A stretch of 64,000 nucleotides of DNA from Senimuribacter intestinalis (lineage in GTDB: Bacteria > Bacillota > Clostridia > Peptostreptococcales > Anaerovoracaceae), in NCBI GenBank assembly GCA_943192975.1, contig CALPCJ010000001.1, forward strand, positions 248,001 to 312,000, written 5' to 3'. Positions 15,925 through 26,672 of this stretch are shown here, piece by piece. Position 1 is the stretch's first letter, and every line of letters begins with the position of its first letter. The position numbers and the translations under genes were made by a program. The notes under the pieces were generated by a model. That model ran no database searches. It was not told where the DNA came from and saw nothing but the letters and a program-made list of their open reading frames with translations.

Positions 15925-16731
15925 TTATTCATACTTCTCAATAGCAATGTACTGCCTGTCTTTCCTAGACTTGCCGCCTACCTCCCGCAAACAGGCTTTG
16001 CCTTTTCCCCTTAGTGAAATTTTATCCCCTTCTTTCAACTGAAAATCCGGTTTCACCGTCTCCATATTGTTGACAAAAACGATTCCCCTTGTGATTGCCT
16101 CTGCTGCCTTTCCGCGAGATAGCGAAAACGCCGAGGCCACAATACTATCAAGACGCAGGGATGCTACCGTATCGGTGATTTCTCTCACCTTTGCTTCCGG
16201 CACGATGAGCTTAGAAATGTCCAATTTTTCCAGCGAAAGACTGACTCTACCGGCTTTGCAGTAATTCTGCAAAATAAAGTCCGCAATTTCCGCAAGCACT
16301 ATGATGTCTGCACCGTCATCGCGCACCAGAATATCGCCGATCATCTCCCTCTTCATACCGAGTCCGATGAGAGAACCTAAATAATCCCGGTGCGTCAACG
16401 ACTTACTTTTCTCCGATACCTTTGCCCTCACTATCACCAAAGGATTCTCATTCTTCAAATCCGCATACCCCGGCAGATTTAACAAAATCACTCGCTCCGC
16501 CTGCTCATATCCTCCGTAAAACAAAGTCCTCAAGGCAGGTCTTTCTTCCGCCATTTCAGGGACTTCCTCCTGCTTCTGTGTAAAAACCTGGACAAAATTT
16601 TTCTTGCAGAAAACCCGCGCCAGCGACTGCTGGTGCAGGTCCATAAATCCGGTATGGGTTGCAATAAATTTATTTTCGCACTGGGCAATTTTATCCTCTA
16701 TTTGACCTAGAAAAAAGTTATCTTCTTTCAT
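15925..16731 (-). CDS. ylmH: YlmH family S4-domain RNA-binding protein
   Basis: 268 residues. The N-terminal YlmH domain (about 1-180) contains RTLFYGGYEQAERVILLNLPGY and LTHRDYLGSLIGLGMKREMIGDILV. A C-terminal S4 RNA-binding domain (about 188-255) follows, with LDSIVASAFSLSRGKAAEAI and GDKISLRGKGK. In Bacillus subtilis YlmH (RqcP2) binds the obstructed large ribosomal subunit and supports alanine tailing in ribosome quality control. That gene is in the division-cluster operon, whereas here it stands alone. The start at 16731 has AAGGAG upstream. Confidence 0.9.
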   Translation of the reverse strand: MKEDNFFLGQIEDKIAQCENKFIATHTGFMDLHQQSLARVFCKKNFVQVFTQKQEEVPEMAEERPALRTLFYGGYEQAERVILLNLPGYADLKNENPLVIVRAKVSEKSKSLTHRDYLGSLIGLGMKREMIGDILVRDDGADIIVLAEIADFILQNYCKAGRVSLSLEKLDISKLIVPEAKVREITDTVASLRLDSIVASAFSLSRGKAAEAITRGIVFVNNMETVKPDFQLKEGDKISLRGKGKACLREVGGKSRKDRQYIAIEKYE

Positions 16732-16844
16732 CTGTACACTCCTTATAAACTTCCAGTATTTCTTTCTTTTTATTTTACCATATTTATTCCGTCACGAAAA
16801 TATCAATTTTTTCAATCACAAGATTAATATTTTTAATTTTTATA

Positions 16845-16873
16845 TTGACTTTTTGAATTTACGATGTTAAATT
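16845..16873 (+). promoter_or_regulatory. promoter of the DUF2089 operon
   Basis: TTGACT (16845-16850), a 17-base spacer and TAAATT (16868-16873), in an AT-rich stretch 34 bases before the first start codon. Confidence 0.6.
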
Positions 16874-16906
16874 ATTGATATCGGAAGGGAGGAAAACGAG
16901 TTATTT

Positions 16907-17272
16907 ATGAAAAAGATCATCAGCCGCTGTCCCGTCTGCGACGGGCAACTGAAGGTAACGAGACTGAAATGCAGCCGCTGTGAAACCGTCATCGAAAACG
17001 ATTTTACACTGAGCAAGTTCGATTATCTTACAGAAGAAGAACTGTATTTCACAGAAACCTTTATCCGCTGTCGCGGCAATATTAAAGAAGTTGAGAAAGA
17101 ACTGGGCATTTCCTATCCTACAGTGCGCGCTCGCCTGGACGGCATTATCAGAGCGCTGGGATATGAAAATGCAGCCAAAAAAGATGCGGAAGCAATGCGC
17201 AGAGAGGAAATCTTAAATTCGCTAGAAAAGGGAGAGATCACAGCAAAGCAGGCGCTTGCCATGCTGAAGTAA
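16907..17272 (+). CDS. DUF2089 family zinc-ribbon/helix-turn-helix protein
   Basis: 121 residues. An N-terminal zinc ribbon CPVCDGQLKVTRLKCSRC (about 8-25) is followed by a sigma-like helix-turn-helix (FTETFIRCRGNIKEVEKELGISYPTVRARLDGII). A short C-terminal helical segment IEKGEITAKQAL-like (LNSLEKGEITAKQALAML) matches the small oligomerisation helix at the start of the next gene product. This layout is that of DUF2089 proteins, which accompany YvlB/SHOCT-type proteins in Bacillota and are presumed transcription regulators. First gene of a three-gene operon; GGGAGG lies rather far (14 bases) upstream of the ATG. Confidence 0.8.
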   Translation: MKKIISRCPVCDGQLKVTRLKCSRCETVIENDFTLSKFDYLTEEELYFTETFIRCRGNIKEVEKELGISYPTVRARLDGIIRALGYENAAKKDAEAMRREEILNSLEKGEITAKQALAMLK

Positions 17273-17306
17273 AACAAAATGAATCAATTTATGGAGGTAA
17301 CCACAA

Positions 17307-17693
17307 GTGGAAGAGAAAATGAGAATTTTAAAAATGCTAGAAGAAGGAACCATCACCGCAGAAGAGGCGTCCGATCTGATAGAGGCACTGCAAAGCACAG
17401 ATACACAGACCACCCTAATGGCTGAAAAGCCTTACAATAAACGGATGCTTCGCATCCTTGTGGACAATGAATCAAACGGTGACAAGGTCACAGTACAGTT
17501 CCCTGTGGGTGCTGTAAAAAAAATTCTAAAAGTCACAGGAAAACTGCCCCTGCCGGAAGAACAGATGCAGGATTTCGATTTAGCCGAATTGATGGAAGCC
17601 ATCAACGAATGTCTGGATGAAGAACTAGACGGTGACATCGTCAATGTTACTTCTTCCGCCGAAAATACCACTATCCGAATCTGTATTGAATAG
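17307..17693 (+). CDS. SHOCT-like / YvlB N-terminal domain protein
   Basis: 128 residues, GTG start at 17307 after GGAGG. Residues 3-30 (KMRILKMLEEGTITAEEASDLIEAL) are the short helical domain found at the N-terminus of YvlB-like proteins. The rest is beta-rich with RMLRILVDNESNGDKVTVQFPVGAVKKILKV and an acidic helix. Proteins of this kind lie beside DUF2089 regulators and may sense or signal envelope stress; that is inference from neighbourhood. The next gene starts ten bases after its stop codon. Confidence 0.7.
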   Translation: MEEKMRILKMLEEGTITAEEASDLIEALQSTDTQTTLMAEKPYNKRMLRILVDNESNGDKVTVQFPVGAVKKILKVTGKLPLPEEQMQDFDLAELMEAINECLDEELDGDIVNVTSSAENTTIRICIE

Positions 17694-17702
17694 GTGATTC
17701 CC

Positions 17703-17966
17703 ATGAAAATCAAAATTCACGCAGATAAATATCATATGACCATTCCTGTGCCCGTCAGTCTTGCAGGCGTTGCACTTAAGGTTATCCCAAATTCTGCCTT
17801 TGACGCCATGAAGGAATCCGTTCCTAAGGAGTTTGAACACTTAGTCAGCCGCAAAGCAATACAATTTTACTACAAGATGTGCAGGGAAATCATGGCGGAG
17901 TATCCCGGTCTTGAAATCGTTCATGTCGAATCCCATGACGGCGCAATGGTGTCCATCAGACTCTAA
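17703..17966 (+). CDS. small protein of the DUF2089/SHOCT operon
   Basis: 87 residues, start MKIKIHADKYHMTIPVPVSL. The ATG at 17703 was chosen over the in-frame GTG at 17694 because AGGTG (17692-17696) then serves as ribosome binding site. An IPVPxxL strand followed by helices resembles the C-terminal module of the preceding protein's family. No transmembrane segment. Function unknown. Last gene of the operon; no strong terminator follows, so read-through toward the manganese riboswitch region is possible. Confidence 0.6.
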   Translation: MKIKIHADKYHMTIPVPVSLAGVALKVIPNSAFDAMKESVPKEFEHLVSRKAIQFYYKMCREIMAEYPGLEIVHVESHDGAMVSIRL

Positions 17967-17996
17967 TAAATTTTTTCACTACTAAAGAGTAAATAT

Positions 17997-18025
17997 TTGG
18001 GATTAAGATTTATCTTTGGTATTAT
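17997..18025 (+). promoter_or_regulatory. promoter of the riboswitch-ATPase transcript
   Basis: TTGGGA (17997-18002), a 17-base spacer and TATTAT (18020-18025). It would give a 5' leader of about 370 bases including the riboswitch. Confidence 0.55.
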
Positions 18026-18043
18026 ACATTTTTTGAAAAAGCT

Positions 18044-18130
18044 TACTATCCGTCGGGCAGGCGAGCCACTTTTTATAGATGGTTAAGAAATCCCTGCCGC
18101 GAAACTCTGCAAAATTACCTTGCATTTTTT
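18044..18130 (+). other. structured leader segment upstream of the riboswitch
   Basis: GGCAGG (18056-18061) can pair with CCTGCC about 40 bases later. Inside this, AGCCA pairs with TGGTT. A weak TGCAA/TTGCA hairpin with seven T follows near 18106-18130 and could be an additional early terminator. It is not part of the known yybP-ykoY core. Confidence 0.4.
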
Positions 18131-18180
18131 TAGAAGATGTGCTATATTTTTATTCACCAAAAAGATTCACATACATACTT

Positions 18181-18345
18181 TGTTTAAGAGGGAGTAGCTG
18201 GCAGCCTGCTAAATCGCACGCAGCGAAAGCAGCATGGCTGTAGTAACATGCGTCAATACAATTACCAAGAGGTAATTCGCATCTACTTGAAATAGCGAGA
18301 CTTTTAAAGCATATATTAATATTTGCTTTAAAGGTCTCTTTTTTG
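18181..18345 (+). promoter_or_regulatory. yybP-ykoY manganese riboswitch with terminator
   Basis: The conserved core elements are present: AGAGGGAGTAGC (18187-18198) on one side and AGCGAGAC (18294-18301) on the other, with helical arms between them. The family binds Mn2+ (established knowledge). The expression platform is a terminator whose arms GAGACTTTTAAAGCA and TGCTTTAAAGGTCTC enclose a short AT loop, followed by TTTTTT (to 18345). The GAGAC of the terminator overlaps the aptamer core. High Mn2+ should therefore prevent termination and switch on the ATPase gene. Confidence 0.88.
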
Positions 18346-18399
18346 TTATCCAGGTGAAATCTGGGCATACTTAAGTTTAGAGAAACAGGAGGTTCATTT

Positions 18400-20952
<2,553 letters not shown>

Positions 20953-21004
20953 CACGCATTTTGCAAAGAAACCAGATACTATAATAAAAAGTCTTAAAAC
21001 TGCC

Positions 21005-21050
21005 AAAAACCCGAACTTTTAGGCGCTTACTGCCCAAAAGTTCGGGTTTT
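21005..21050 (+). terminator. bidirectional terminator
   Basis: Perfect arms AAACCCGAACTTTT and AAAAGTTCGGGTTT with A and T flanks, between the convergent ATPase and MATE genes. Confidence 0.9.
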
Positions 21051-21074
21051 CTATATAGATTCCTGCATTTTGCT

Positions 21075-22421
21075 TTAACGATTAGCCGGGTTCTCATCTC
21101 GCCCTCCTGCCAGCTTCCACTTATATAATACCAGCGCCAGTATTAACGCCATCGTTTCTGAAACACCCATAGACAGCCATACGCCGATTTCTCCAAAGAG
21201 TTTTGCAAAGAGCAGCAGGCAAATTGTTACAAAGATCAAACCTCTGCCCATAGAGATTGCCATGGCTGGTTTGTTTTGTTCCAGCGCTGTGAAATATCCC
21301 GCCAGAATAATCACCACGCCCAGCGGCAGGAAAGAAAACGAAAACAGCTTAAACGCCCGCACCCCATCCAGGTACAGCGCCATATCAAGGCTTGGATCGA
21401 TGAAGACCGCCACCACCGGATTAGGGTAGAGTGCACCGACAGCAAAAGACAGCACCGAAGCTACTGCCGCACTAAAAATCGCAATGCGAAGAATATACCG
21501 ATGAACCGTATTTTCCTTCCTGCCGTGATAAAAACTGACAAGAGGCTGCATGCCCTGATTAATCCCCATCATGGTCATCAGAATCAGCTGAGAAACGTAA
21601 GCGATGACCGTATAGATTACCACACCATTATCTCCAGAGACACGTATCAGCACATTGTTGAACATGAAAATAATCACGCCTACAGAAAACTCCGTGACAC
21701 TGTCGGCTATGCCCAGTTTGGCAAAACCCAGCACCTCCCTGATATGCCATTTGATTTTTACAAACTTAAAGTAGGATTTTTTTGAAAGAAAATGACTCAA
21801 AAATACTGTAAAGGTTAGCACCTGAGAAATCCCCGTAGCAATAGCTGCACCCTTTATCCCCCACTGAAATACCATGACAAAGAAATAGTCCAGCGTAATA
21901 TTGGTAACCGCTCCCACACAGGTCGTCATAATAGCCTTCTTTGGAAAGCCGTCCGCCTTAATCAAAACTTCCATATTATAAGAAGTCATATAGCATGGCA
22001 CAAAGCAAACAATAATGCGCAGATAATCCTCTACATATTCTATCGTACCCTCCGTCGCACCCAAAAGCAGAGCGAGTCTATGCAAATTCAGCTGTGCTGC
22101 AATTACCACAATCCATGCCAGGCAAAATACAGTTACCGTACTGGTGGTAAAAATCCGACTTGCTTCCTTTTGATTATTTTGTCCTTTACAAATAGAAGCT
22201 TTTGTACTGGCGCCCACCGCAAATAAAATGCCCAAAGCAAAAGCAGCATTAATCAGCGGCATAGCAATGTTGACAGCAGCCAGCGCCGTAGTGCTTACAC
22301 CTCTTGACACAAACATGCCGTCCACCATAGTATAAATGGTGTAAACCCACATTGCTGCCACCGATGGCAGCGCATAGCTGAAAAATTTATGTTTAATCTC
22401 CCGTTTTACATCTAAATCCAT
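21075..22421 (-). CDS. MATE family multidrug/Na+ antiporter
   Basis: 448 residues with about twelve membrane helices and the MATE pattern (SVAAMWVYTIYTMVDGMFVSRGVSTTALAAVNIAMPLI, then FAVGASTKASICKGQ). Exports cationic drugs or metabolites using a Na+ or H+ gradient (family knowledge). It is divergent from a MerR-family regulator across a palindromic operator at 22455-22475, so MerR-controlled induction by an exported compound is the simplest reading. GGGAGG precedes the ATG at 22421. Confidence 0.9.
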   Translation of the reverse strand: MDLDVKREIKHKFFSYALPSVAAMWVYTIYTMVDGMFVSRGVSTTALAAVNIAMPLINAAFALGILFAVGASTKASICKGQNNQKEASRIFTTSTVTVFCLAWIVVIAAQLNLHRLALLLGATEGTIEYVEDYLRIIVCFVPCYMTSYNMEVLIKADGFPKKAIMTTCVGAVTNITLDYFFVMVFQWGIKGAAIATGISQVLTFTVFLSHFLSKKSYFKFVKIKWHIREVLGFAKLGIADSVTEFSVGVIIFMFNNVLIRVSGDNGVVIYTVIAYVSQLILMTMMGINQGMQPLVSFYHGRKENTVHRYILRIAIFSAAVASVLSFAVGALYPNPVVAVFIDPSLDMALYLDGVRAFKLFSFSFLPLGVVIILAGYFTALEQNKPAMAISMGRGLIFVTICLLLFAKLFGEIGVWLSMGVSETMALILALVLYKWKLAGGRDENPANR

Positions 22422-22454
22422 GATTTCCTCCCATGCTCTTCCCTTTCATTATAA

Positions 22455-22475
22455 ACCTTGGTATAATACCAAGGT
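22455..22475. promoter_or_regulatory. perfect palindromic MerR operator over the -10 region
   Basis: Arms ACCTTGGTAT and ATACCAAGGT flank a single central A. The palindrome contains TATAAT-like sequence on both strands, so it overlaps the -10 boxes of the divergent MATE and merR genes. It is 15 bases before the merR start, the usual position for MerR autoregulation. Confidence 0.8.
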
Positions 22476-22489
22476 AAAGGAGTTTTTTT

Positions 22490-23296
22490 ATGAAAGAATA
22501 CTACAAAATCGGAGAAATTTCAGCCCTGTATGGAATCGGTACCGACTCCCTGCGCTACTATGAGGAAATCGGGATTTTAAAGCCACATCGTGACAATAAC
22601 GGCTACAGAATGTACGGTATTGGCGATATCCGCACGTTGAACATCCTGAGAGATCTGCGCACCATTGGCTTTTCTATGGAGGAAATCAAAAATCATCTGG
22701 CAGATTTTGATCTTGCCAAAACCCTGGCCCTTTTTCAGCAGGAAATTTCTGTTATCGACGAAAAAATGCTGACCCTGCAAAACCTGAAAAGTCAGCTGAC
22801 AGACCGCGTTTCAGAAATTGAGAGTCATAGAAGGAGCGCACCAGGCAGCGAACAGCCTCACGTCGAAGTCCTGCCTGTACGAAAAATTCTAAAGCTGAGT
22901 GAGAGGGTTTACCGTGATGAGGATTTGGACTTTGTCATCAAAAAACTGCAAAAGGAGCACGAATCACACCTCTATCTCATCGGAAACAGCAGAACCGGAG
23001 CCACTATTCCGCTGGATTTTATCGAAAAAGGCCACTATGGTCACTTCAACTCCGCTTTCTGTATTGTGGACAAAGGCAGCTTCGATACAACGCTTCCCGC
23101 AGGCAAATATCTTTGCGCAACCTGCTGCGGCAGCTACCAGAACATCCCTGCTGCATGGAAAAACTTTTTCATCCACATGAAAAAAAGCGGGTACACTGCT
23201 GAAAGCGACCCGCTTGAACTCTATATGATTGATAATCACGACACCAACTGCGAGGACGAATACATCACCCAGCTGCAGGTTAAAATTCGCGGCTGA
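22490..23296 (+). CDS. MerR family regulator with GyrI-like ligand-binding domain
   Basis: 268 residues. An N-terminal MerR winged helix (YKIGEISALYGIGTDSLRYYEEIGILKPHRDNNGYRMYGIGDI, 1-45) and a dimerisation coiled coil (about 75-115). The C-terminal domain (about 125-268) has the GyrI/BmrR-type effector fold: PAGKYLCATCCGSYQNIPAAWKNFF and LELYMIDNHDTNCEDEYITQLQVKI. BmrR-type relatives bind hydrophobic cations and activate a neighbouring multidrug exporter, matching the divergent MATE gene. Start at 22490 follows AAAGGAG. Confidence 0.9.
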   Translation: MKEYYKIGEISALYGIGTDSLRYYEEIGILKPHRDNNGYRMYGIGDIRTLNILRDLRTIGFSMEEIKNHLADFDLAKTLALFQQEISVIDEKMLTLQNLKSQLTDRVSEIESHRRSAPGSEQPHVEVLPVRKILKLSERVYRDEDLDFVIKKLQKEHESHLYLIGNSRTGATIPLDFIEKGHYGHFNSAFCIVDKGSFDTTLPAGKYLCATCCGSYQNIPAAWKNFFIHMKKSGYTAESDPLELYMIDNHDTNCEDEYITQLQVKIRG

Positions 23297-23305
23297 TATA
23301 CGCTG

Positions 23306-23641
23306 CTATATCACACCATGAAGTGACAAAACACTGCATCCGATGCCTACTGCAAGGGCTCCTATCATGAAATAGCTGAAAGTTTTCATTCTGTCTTTTG
23401 TCGCAAAGGAAAACAAAATGATGGAAGCAAGGGCTCCGGTGATACTTAAAATCCCGGGATAAAACCATCCCTGATTCACTAGAGACCACGGGCTCAATCC
23501 TAGGCTATGAAAGACTTCTACCCCAAAGCAGTATCCGCTTTTCATCTCCATTCCAAAGAACAGAAAGAAAAGAAGCAGCCCTATCGCTAATATACGAATC
23601 AGTATGTTCTTCTTGTTTGTCTTTTGTGCTGCATTTTCCAT
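23306..23641 (-). CDS. small membrane protein of unknown function
   Basis: 111 residues with three hydrophobic segments (about 13-30, 62-80, 88-108) after a basic N-terminus (MENAAQKTNKKN). GGAGGGG precedes the ATG. Convergent with the merR gene (9-base gap) and upstream of, in the same direction as, the pdaA-like gene is absent: the pdaA-like gene lies 75 bases upstream. No domain recognised. Confidence 0.6.
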   Translation of the reverse strand: MENAAQKTNKKNILIRILAIGLLLFFLFFGMEMKSGYCFGVEVFHSLGLSPWSLVNQGWFYPGILSITGALASIILFSFATKDRMKTFSYFMIGALAVGIGCSVLSLHGVI

Positions 23642-23715
23642 AAAAACCCCTCCTTTTGATTCGATTATATCATAGAATTCTTATGTCTGCAACACCAACT
23701 TGCCAGTCAAATGTC

Positions 23716-24552
23716 TCAGTTTCCCAGCTCTTTCAGCGACTTAAAGGTATATCCCTCGTCTTTCCACCTTTTAATCAGTTCCTGCAAAATCTTTGCATTG
23801 GTCTTAGAAGTGGAGTGAAGAAGTATCACCGCCCCATTATGAGTCCTTGGCAGCAGTTTTTCCAACGCTTCCTCTCTAGTCGGCTGTTTGTCAACATACC
23901 AATCTACGTAAGCAAGACTCCAAAAGACGGTGGTATAGCCCAGCTTTTTCGCCTGCTCCAAATTGGAGGTGCTGAACTTGCCCTGGGGCGGTCTGTAGAA
24001 CTTTTGCATTTCTTTTCCTGTAACCTCTTTGTAGATTTTTTCTACCCCTTCCAGTTCCTCTTTTAATGCAGCCTCGTCGGTGATAGCTGACATATCCGGG
24101 TGGTGCATGGTGTGATTGCCGACGATATGCCCTTCCTTCGCCATGCGCTTTACTAAATCCCCGTTTTCCTTCATATAAGTTCCTACCAGGAAAAATGCAG
24201 CAGGCACTTTTTCTTTTTTCAGCACGTCTAAAATCTCTCCAGTGCAGCCGTTTTCAAAGCCGGCGTCAAAGGTTAAATACAATACCTTTTCTTTGGAATC
24301 ACTGCAGTAATATGCATCGTATTTAGCGAGTTCTTCACTGCTGGCATTTCCCACAGGCGGCTGCCCTTCAGTCTGAAAAGACAGACCCCAGTCCGTAGCC
24401 TGCGTGCTTCCTGCGGTCATCTGTTCCGGTCCTTTCTTCGCCTCTCCCGGTTTGACGACTCGATAGCCCGCAGCAAGACCGATAGCCAGTACCGCCGCCA
24501 ATGCGCCTACTCCCACTTGCCTTACTCTCTTTTTATTAATATCGATAAACAT
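23716..24552 (-). CDS. pdaA: polysaccharide deacetylase, PdaA-like
   Basis: 278 residues. Membrane anchor or uncleaved signal at 14-32, then a NodB-homology deacetylase domain (about 90-275). Metal and catalytic motifs: YLTFDAGFENG (motif 1; the second Asp of TFDDG is replaced by Ala, as in PdaA), GNHTMHHPDMS (motif 2), RPPQGKFS (motif 3) and VILLHS (motif 5). PdaA removes the N-acetyl group from muramic acid on the way to muramic delta-lactam of spore cortex (family knowledge). If the assignment holds, the organism is likely derived from or is a spore former. The ATG at 24552 has a poor ribosome binding site. Confidence 0.82.
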   Translation of the reverse strand: MFIDINKKRVRQVGVGALAAVLAIGLAAGYRVVKPGEAKKGPEQMTAGSTQATDWGLSFQTEGQPPVGNASSEELAKYDAYYCSDSKEKVLYLTFDAGFENGCTGEILDVLKKEKVPAAFFLVGTYMKENGDLVKRMAKEGHIVGNHTMHHPDMSAITDEAALKEELEGVEKIYKEVTGKEMQKFYRPPQGKFSTSNLEQAKKLGYTTVFWSLAYVDWYVDKQPTREEALEKLLPRTHNGAVILLHSTSKTNAKILQELIKRWKDEGYTFKSLKELGN

Positions 24553-24605
24553 GGTACACTATATGCAAAACGCTCACCGCCTATGACTGCCAAGCCGTTA
24601 AATCT

Positions 24606-24702
24606 GCACCATGACGTTATATTTCAATGTCAAATGGTGCAGACTCTTCTTCAACGGCTCCCCAATCCGCACCATTGACCCTCATTTTAGAAAAAATGGT
24701 GC
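24606..24702. repeat. two inverted repeats with GCACCAT stems
   Basis: Unit 1 (24606-24640) starts GCACCATGAC and ends AAATGGTGC; unit 2 (24669-24702) starts GCACCATTGA and ends AAATGGTGC. The interior differs. Unit 1 is itself enclosed by AGCCGTT/AACGGCT arms (about 24593-24658). It lies in the gap between the HK gene end and the pdaA-like promoter, where no gene is seen. Confidence 0.6.
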
Positions 24703-24743
24703 AAAAATACGATGCCAGCTTAGAAATAGCCGCTTCTATTTTT

Positions 24744-25967
24744 CTATAATTTTACGGTAAACCTGGTCCCAAACTCAGGTCTGGACAGTACTTCGATTTC
24801 TCCCTTATGGGCGTCGATAATCCACTTTGCAATGGAAAGCCCAAGGCCAGTTCCCGATTCTGATCGGCTCCTGGCAGCGTCTGCCCGATAAAACCGCTCA
24901 AATACATGCACCACTTCCGAAGAAGCCATCCCGATTCCTTCATCCTGAACAATATAAGCAGGTCTTCCGTCAATGCGCTTTGTTCTAAGATAAATAGTAT
25001 CTCCTGAGCCTGAATACTTAGCCGCATTTTGTACTAGAATGCGCAGGGACTGTTTCAGCATGGCGCGATCTGCACGCAGCCAAAGACCCGGTTCACCCTC
25101 AAAGCGGTACACATGATCCTCATCAATCATCTCCGATTCTTCCCACACCTCTTCTACAATTTCCGTCAGATTCACCTGCGTGAACTCCAGCGTATTCCGT
25201 CCGCTGTCACCTCTGGCAAGAAACAAAAGCTGTTCAATGAGGTTTTTCATATGTTCAGACTCGTTCTTAATTGCTTCGATGGATTCCTCCAGAATTTTTT
25301 CGTCTTCCTTGCCCCAGCGATCCAGCATATTAACATACCCCTGAATAACCGAAATAGGCGTGCGCAACTCGTGGGAAGCGTCAGAAACAAAACGATCCTG
25401 CTGCCTGTGGCTTTCCCGCATGCGCTCAATCAGATTATTGATGGCAATCTCCAGACTGCGAAGATCCTGATCTCCCGTGGAAACTTTTGCCTCTGGATTT
25501 TCCGGATCCAGTCCCGATACCGCCTGTTCAAAACTTTCCATTTTTGCACTGTCAAAAGCCATATTGGAAAGCTTTTCTGTTCTGACTGCAATGTCGTTAA
25601 GGGGTTTCATCAGATGACGCACCTTTTTGGTGTGAAACAAATCCTCAATAAGCATAACTGCCTGAAGGATTAATAAAATCAGCGCCGGTATTTTAAAAAA
25701 TGCGCCATAATCCCGAATGTAATAGGAATAGACTTTTCCTGATTCTGTCTCTATGATATACCGCCAGTTTTCATAGTTACCCCAGATAAAATCCCGATTG
25801 CTGACCATTTCTGAATCCGGCACCAGTCCCTCTCTCCAAAGGAAAAAGCTGACGCAAATAGTAATCAGCAATATCAGGTCGATGGCGATGAAATTAGCAA
25901 ACTGGCGCAGCCAGAACTCAAAATTTATCTTTCTGGCAATAGAGGTCATGCGGCTTGCTTCGTTCAT
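24744..25967 (-). CDS. sensor histidine kinase
   Basis: 407 residues. Two membrane helices (about 24-46 and 96-116) bracket a short extracytoplasmic domain. A HAMP-like segment (MKPLNDIAVRTEKLS), the H box FVSDASHELRTPISVIQGY, an N box LVQNAAKYSGSGD and G boxes VQDEGIGM and GTGLGLSIAKWI follow. It autophosphorylates on the His of the H box and passes phosphate to the OmpR-type regulator encoded just upstream. The start at 25967 (MNEASRM) has GAGGA 8 bases upstream and lies 4 bases after the regulator's stop; the ATG at 25991 would overlap the regulator. Signal unknown. Confidence 0.92.
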   Translation of the reverse strand: MNEASRMTSIARKINFEFWLRQFANFIAIDLILLITICVSFFLWREGLVPDSEMVSNRDFIWGNYENWRYIIETESGKVYSYYIRDYGAFFKIPALILLILQAVMLIEDLFHTKKVRHLMKPLNDIAVRTEKLSNMAFDSAKMESFEQAVSGLDPENPEAKVSTGDQDLRSLEIAINNLIERMRESHRQQDRFVSDASHELRTPISVIQGYVNMLDRWGKEDEKILEESIEAIKNESEHMKNLIEQLLFLARGDSGRNTLEFTQVNLTEIVEEVWEESEMIDEDHVYRFEGEPGLWLRADRAMLKQSLRILVQNAAKYSGSGDTIYLRTKRIDGRPAYIVQDEGIGMASSEVVHVFERFYRADAARSRSESGTGLGLSIAKWIIDAHKGEIEVLSRPEFGTRFTVKL

Positions 25968-25971
25968 CTTT

Positions 25972-26649
25972 TTAATCCTCTTTGACTGCATAGCCTACGC
26001 CTCGCACAGTTGTAATAAATTTAATGCCGAAACGATCGTCAAGTTTGCTTCTGATGTGGCGCACATATACATCAATGATATTCGTTTCCCCCATATAATC
26101 ATAGCCGCATACACTGTCCAAAAGCTTTTCCCGATTCAAAACAATATTCTTATTTTCCATGAGAATGCGAACCAGCTCATATTCTCTGTGATTTAGCTCT
26201 ACGATTTCGCCGTTATAGGTGACCTCGTGACGATCTGTATCCATGGTGACTCCTTTTACGGTGAATTTTCTGGTCTGCTTCTGTCCACTGCGTTTCTTGA
26301 ATACGACACGAATTCTCGCCAGCAGTTCTTCAATTGCAAAAGGCTTGGTAATATAGTCGTCCGCCCCAGAATCAAGTCCGGAAACCTTATCCATAACCGC
26401 ATCTCTGGCCGTCAGCATAATAACCGGCATATCAGAAGCCCTTCTGAGCCTTCTGAGCACTTCCAAACCGTTGAGACCGGGCAGCATGATGTCAAGAAGC
26501 ATCAGATCAAAGCCGCCCCCTTCCGCTAGTTCCAAACCCTGTCTGCCGTCAAAAGCCTTGACTACTGAGTATCCTTCATGAGCAAGTTCAAGTTCCACAA
26601 ATCTTGCTATTTTGGTATCGTCTTCTACCAGTAAAATTTTCTCTGCCAC
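25972..26649 (-). CDS. OmpR family response regulator
   Basis: 225 residues, GTG start at 26649 after GGAGAG. Receiver domain 1-120 with acidic pocket VEDD, phosphoacceptor Asp in LMLLDIMLPGLNGLEVL, and conserved Thr/Lys (MLTARD, YITKPF). The winged-helix DNA-binding domain covers 128-225 (LNHREYELVRILMENKNIVLNREKLL, VDVYVRHIRSKLD). Forms an operon with the kinase gene that follows. No obvious target promoter can be named. Confidence 0.95.
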   Translation of the reverse strand: MAEKILLVEDDTKIARFVELELAHEGYSVVKAFDGRQGLELAEGGGFDLMLLDIMLPGLNGLEVLRRLRRASDMPVIMLTARDAVMDKVSGLDSGADDYITKPFAIEELLARIRVVFKKRSGQKQTRKFTVKGVTMDTDRHEVTYNGEIVELNHREYELVRILMENKNIVLNREKLLDSVCGYDYMGETNIIDVYVRHIRSKLDDRFGIKFITTVRGVGYAVKED

Positions 26650-26672
26650 CTGTATCTCTCCTACTTTCGCTG

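Noticed and set aside
15241..16014. Plus-strand ORF opposite the coiled-coil gene
   Set aside because: Its Ser/Leu repeats are the complement of the 42-bp coding repeats; the minus frame has a proper start and heptad pattern.
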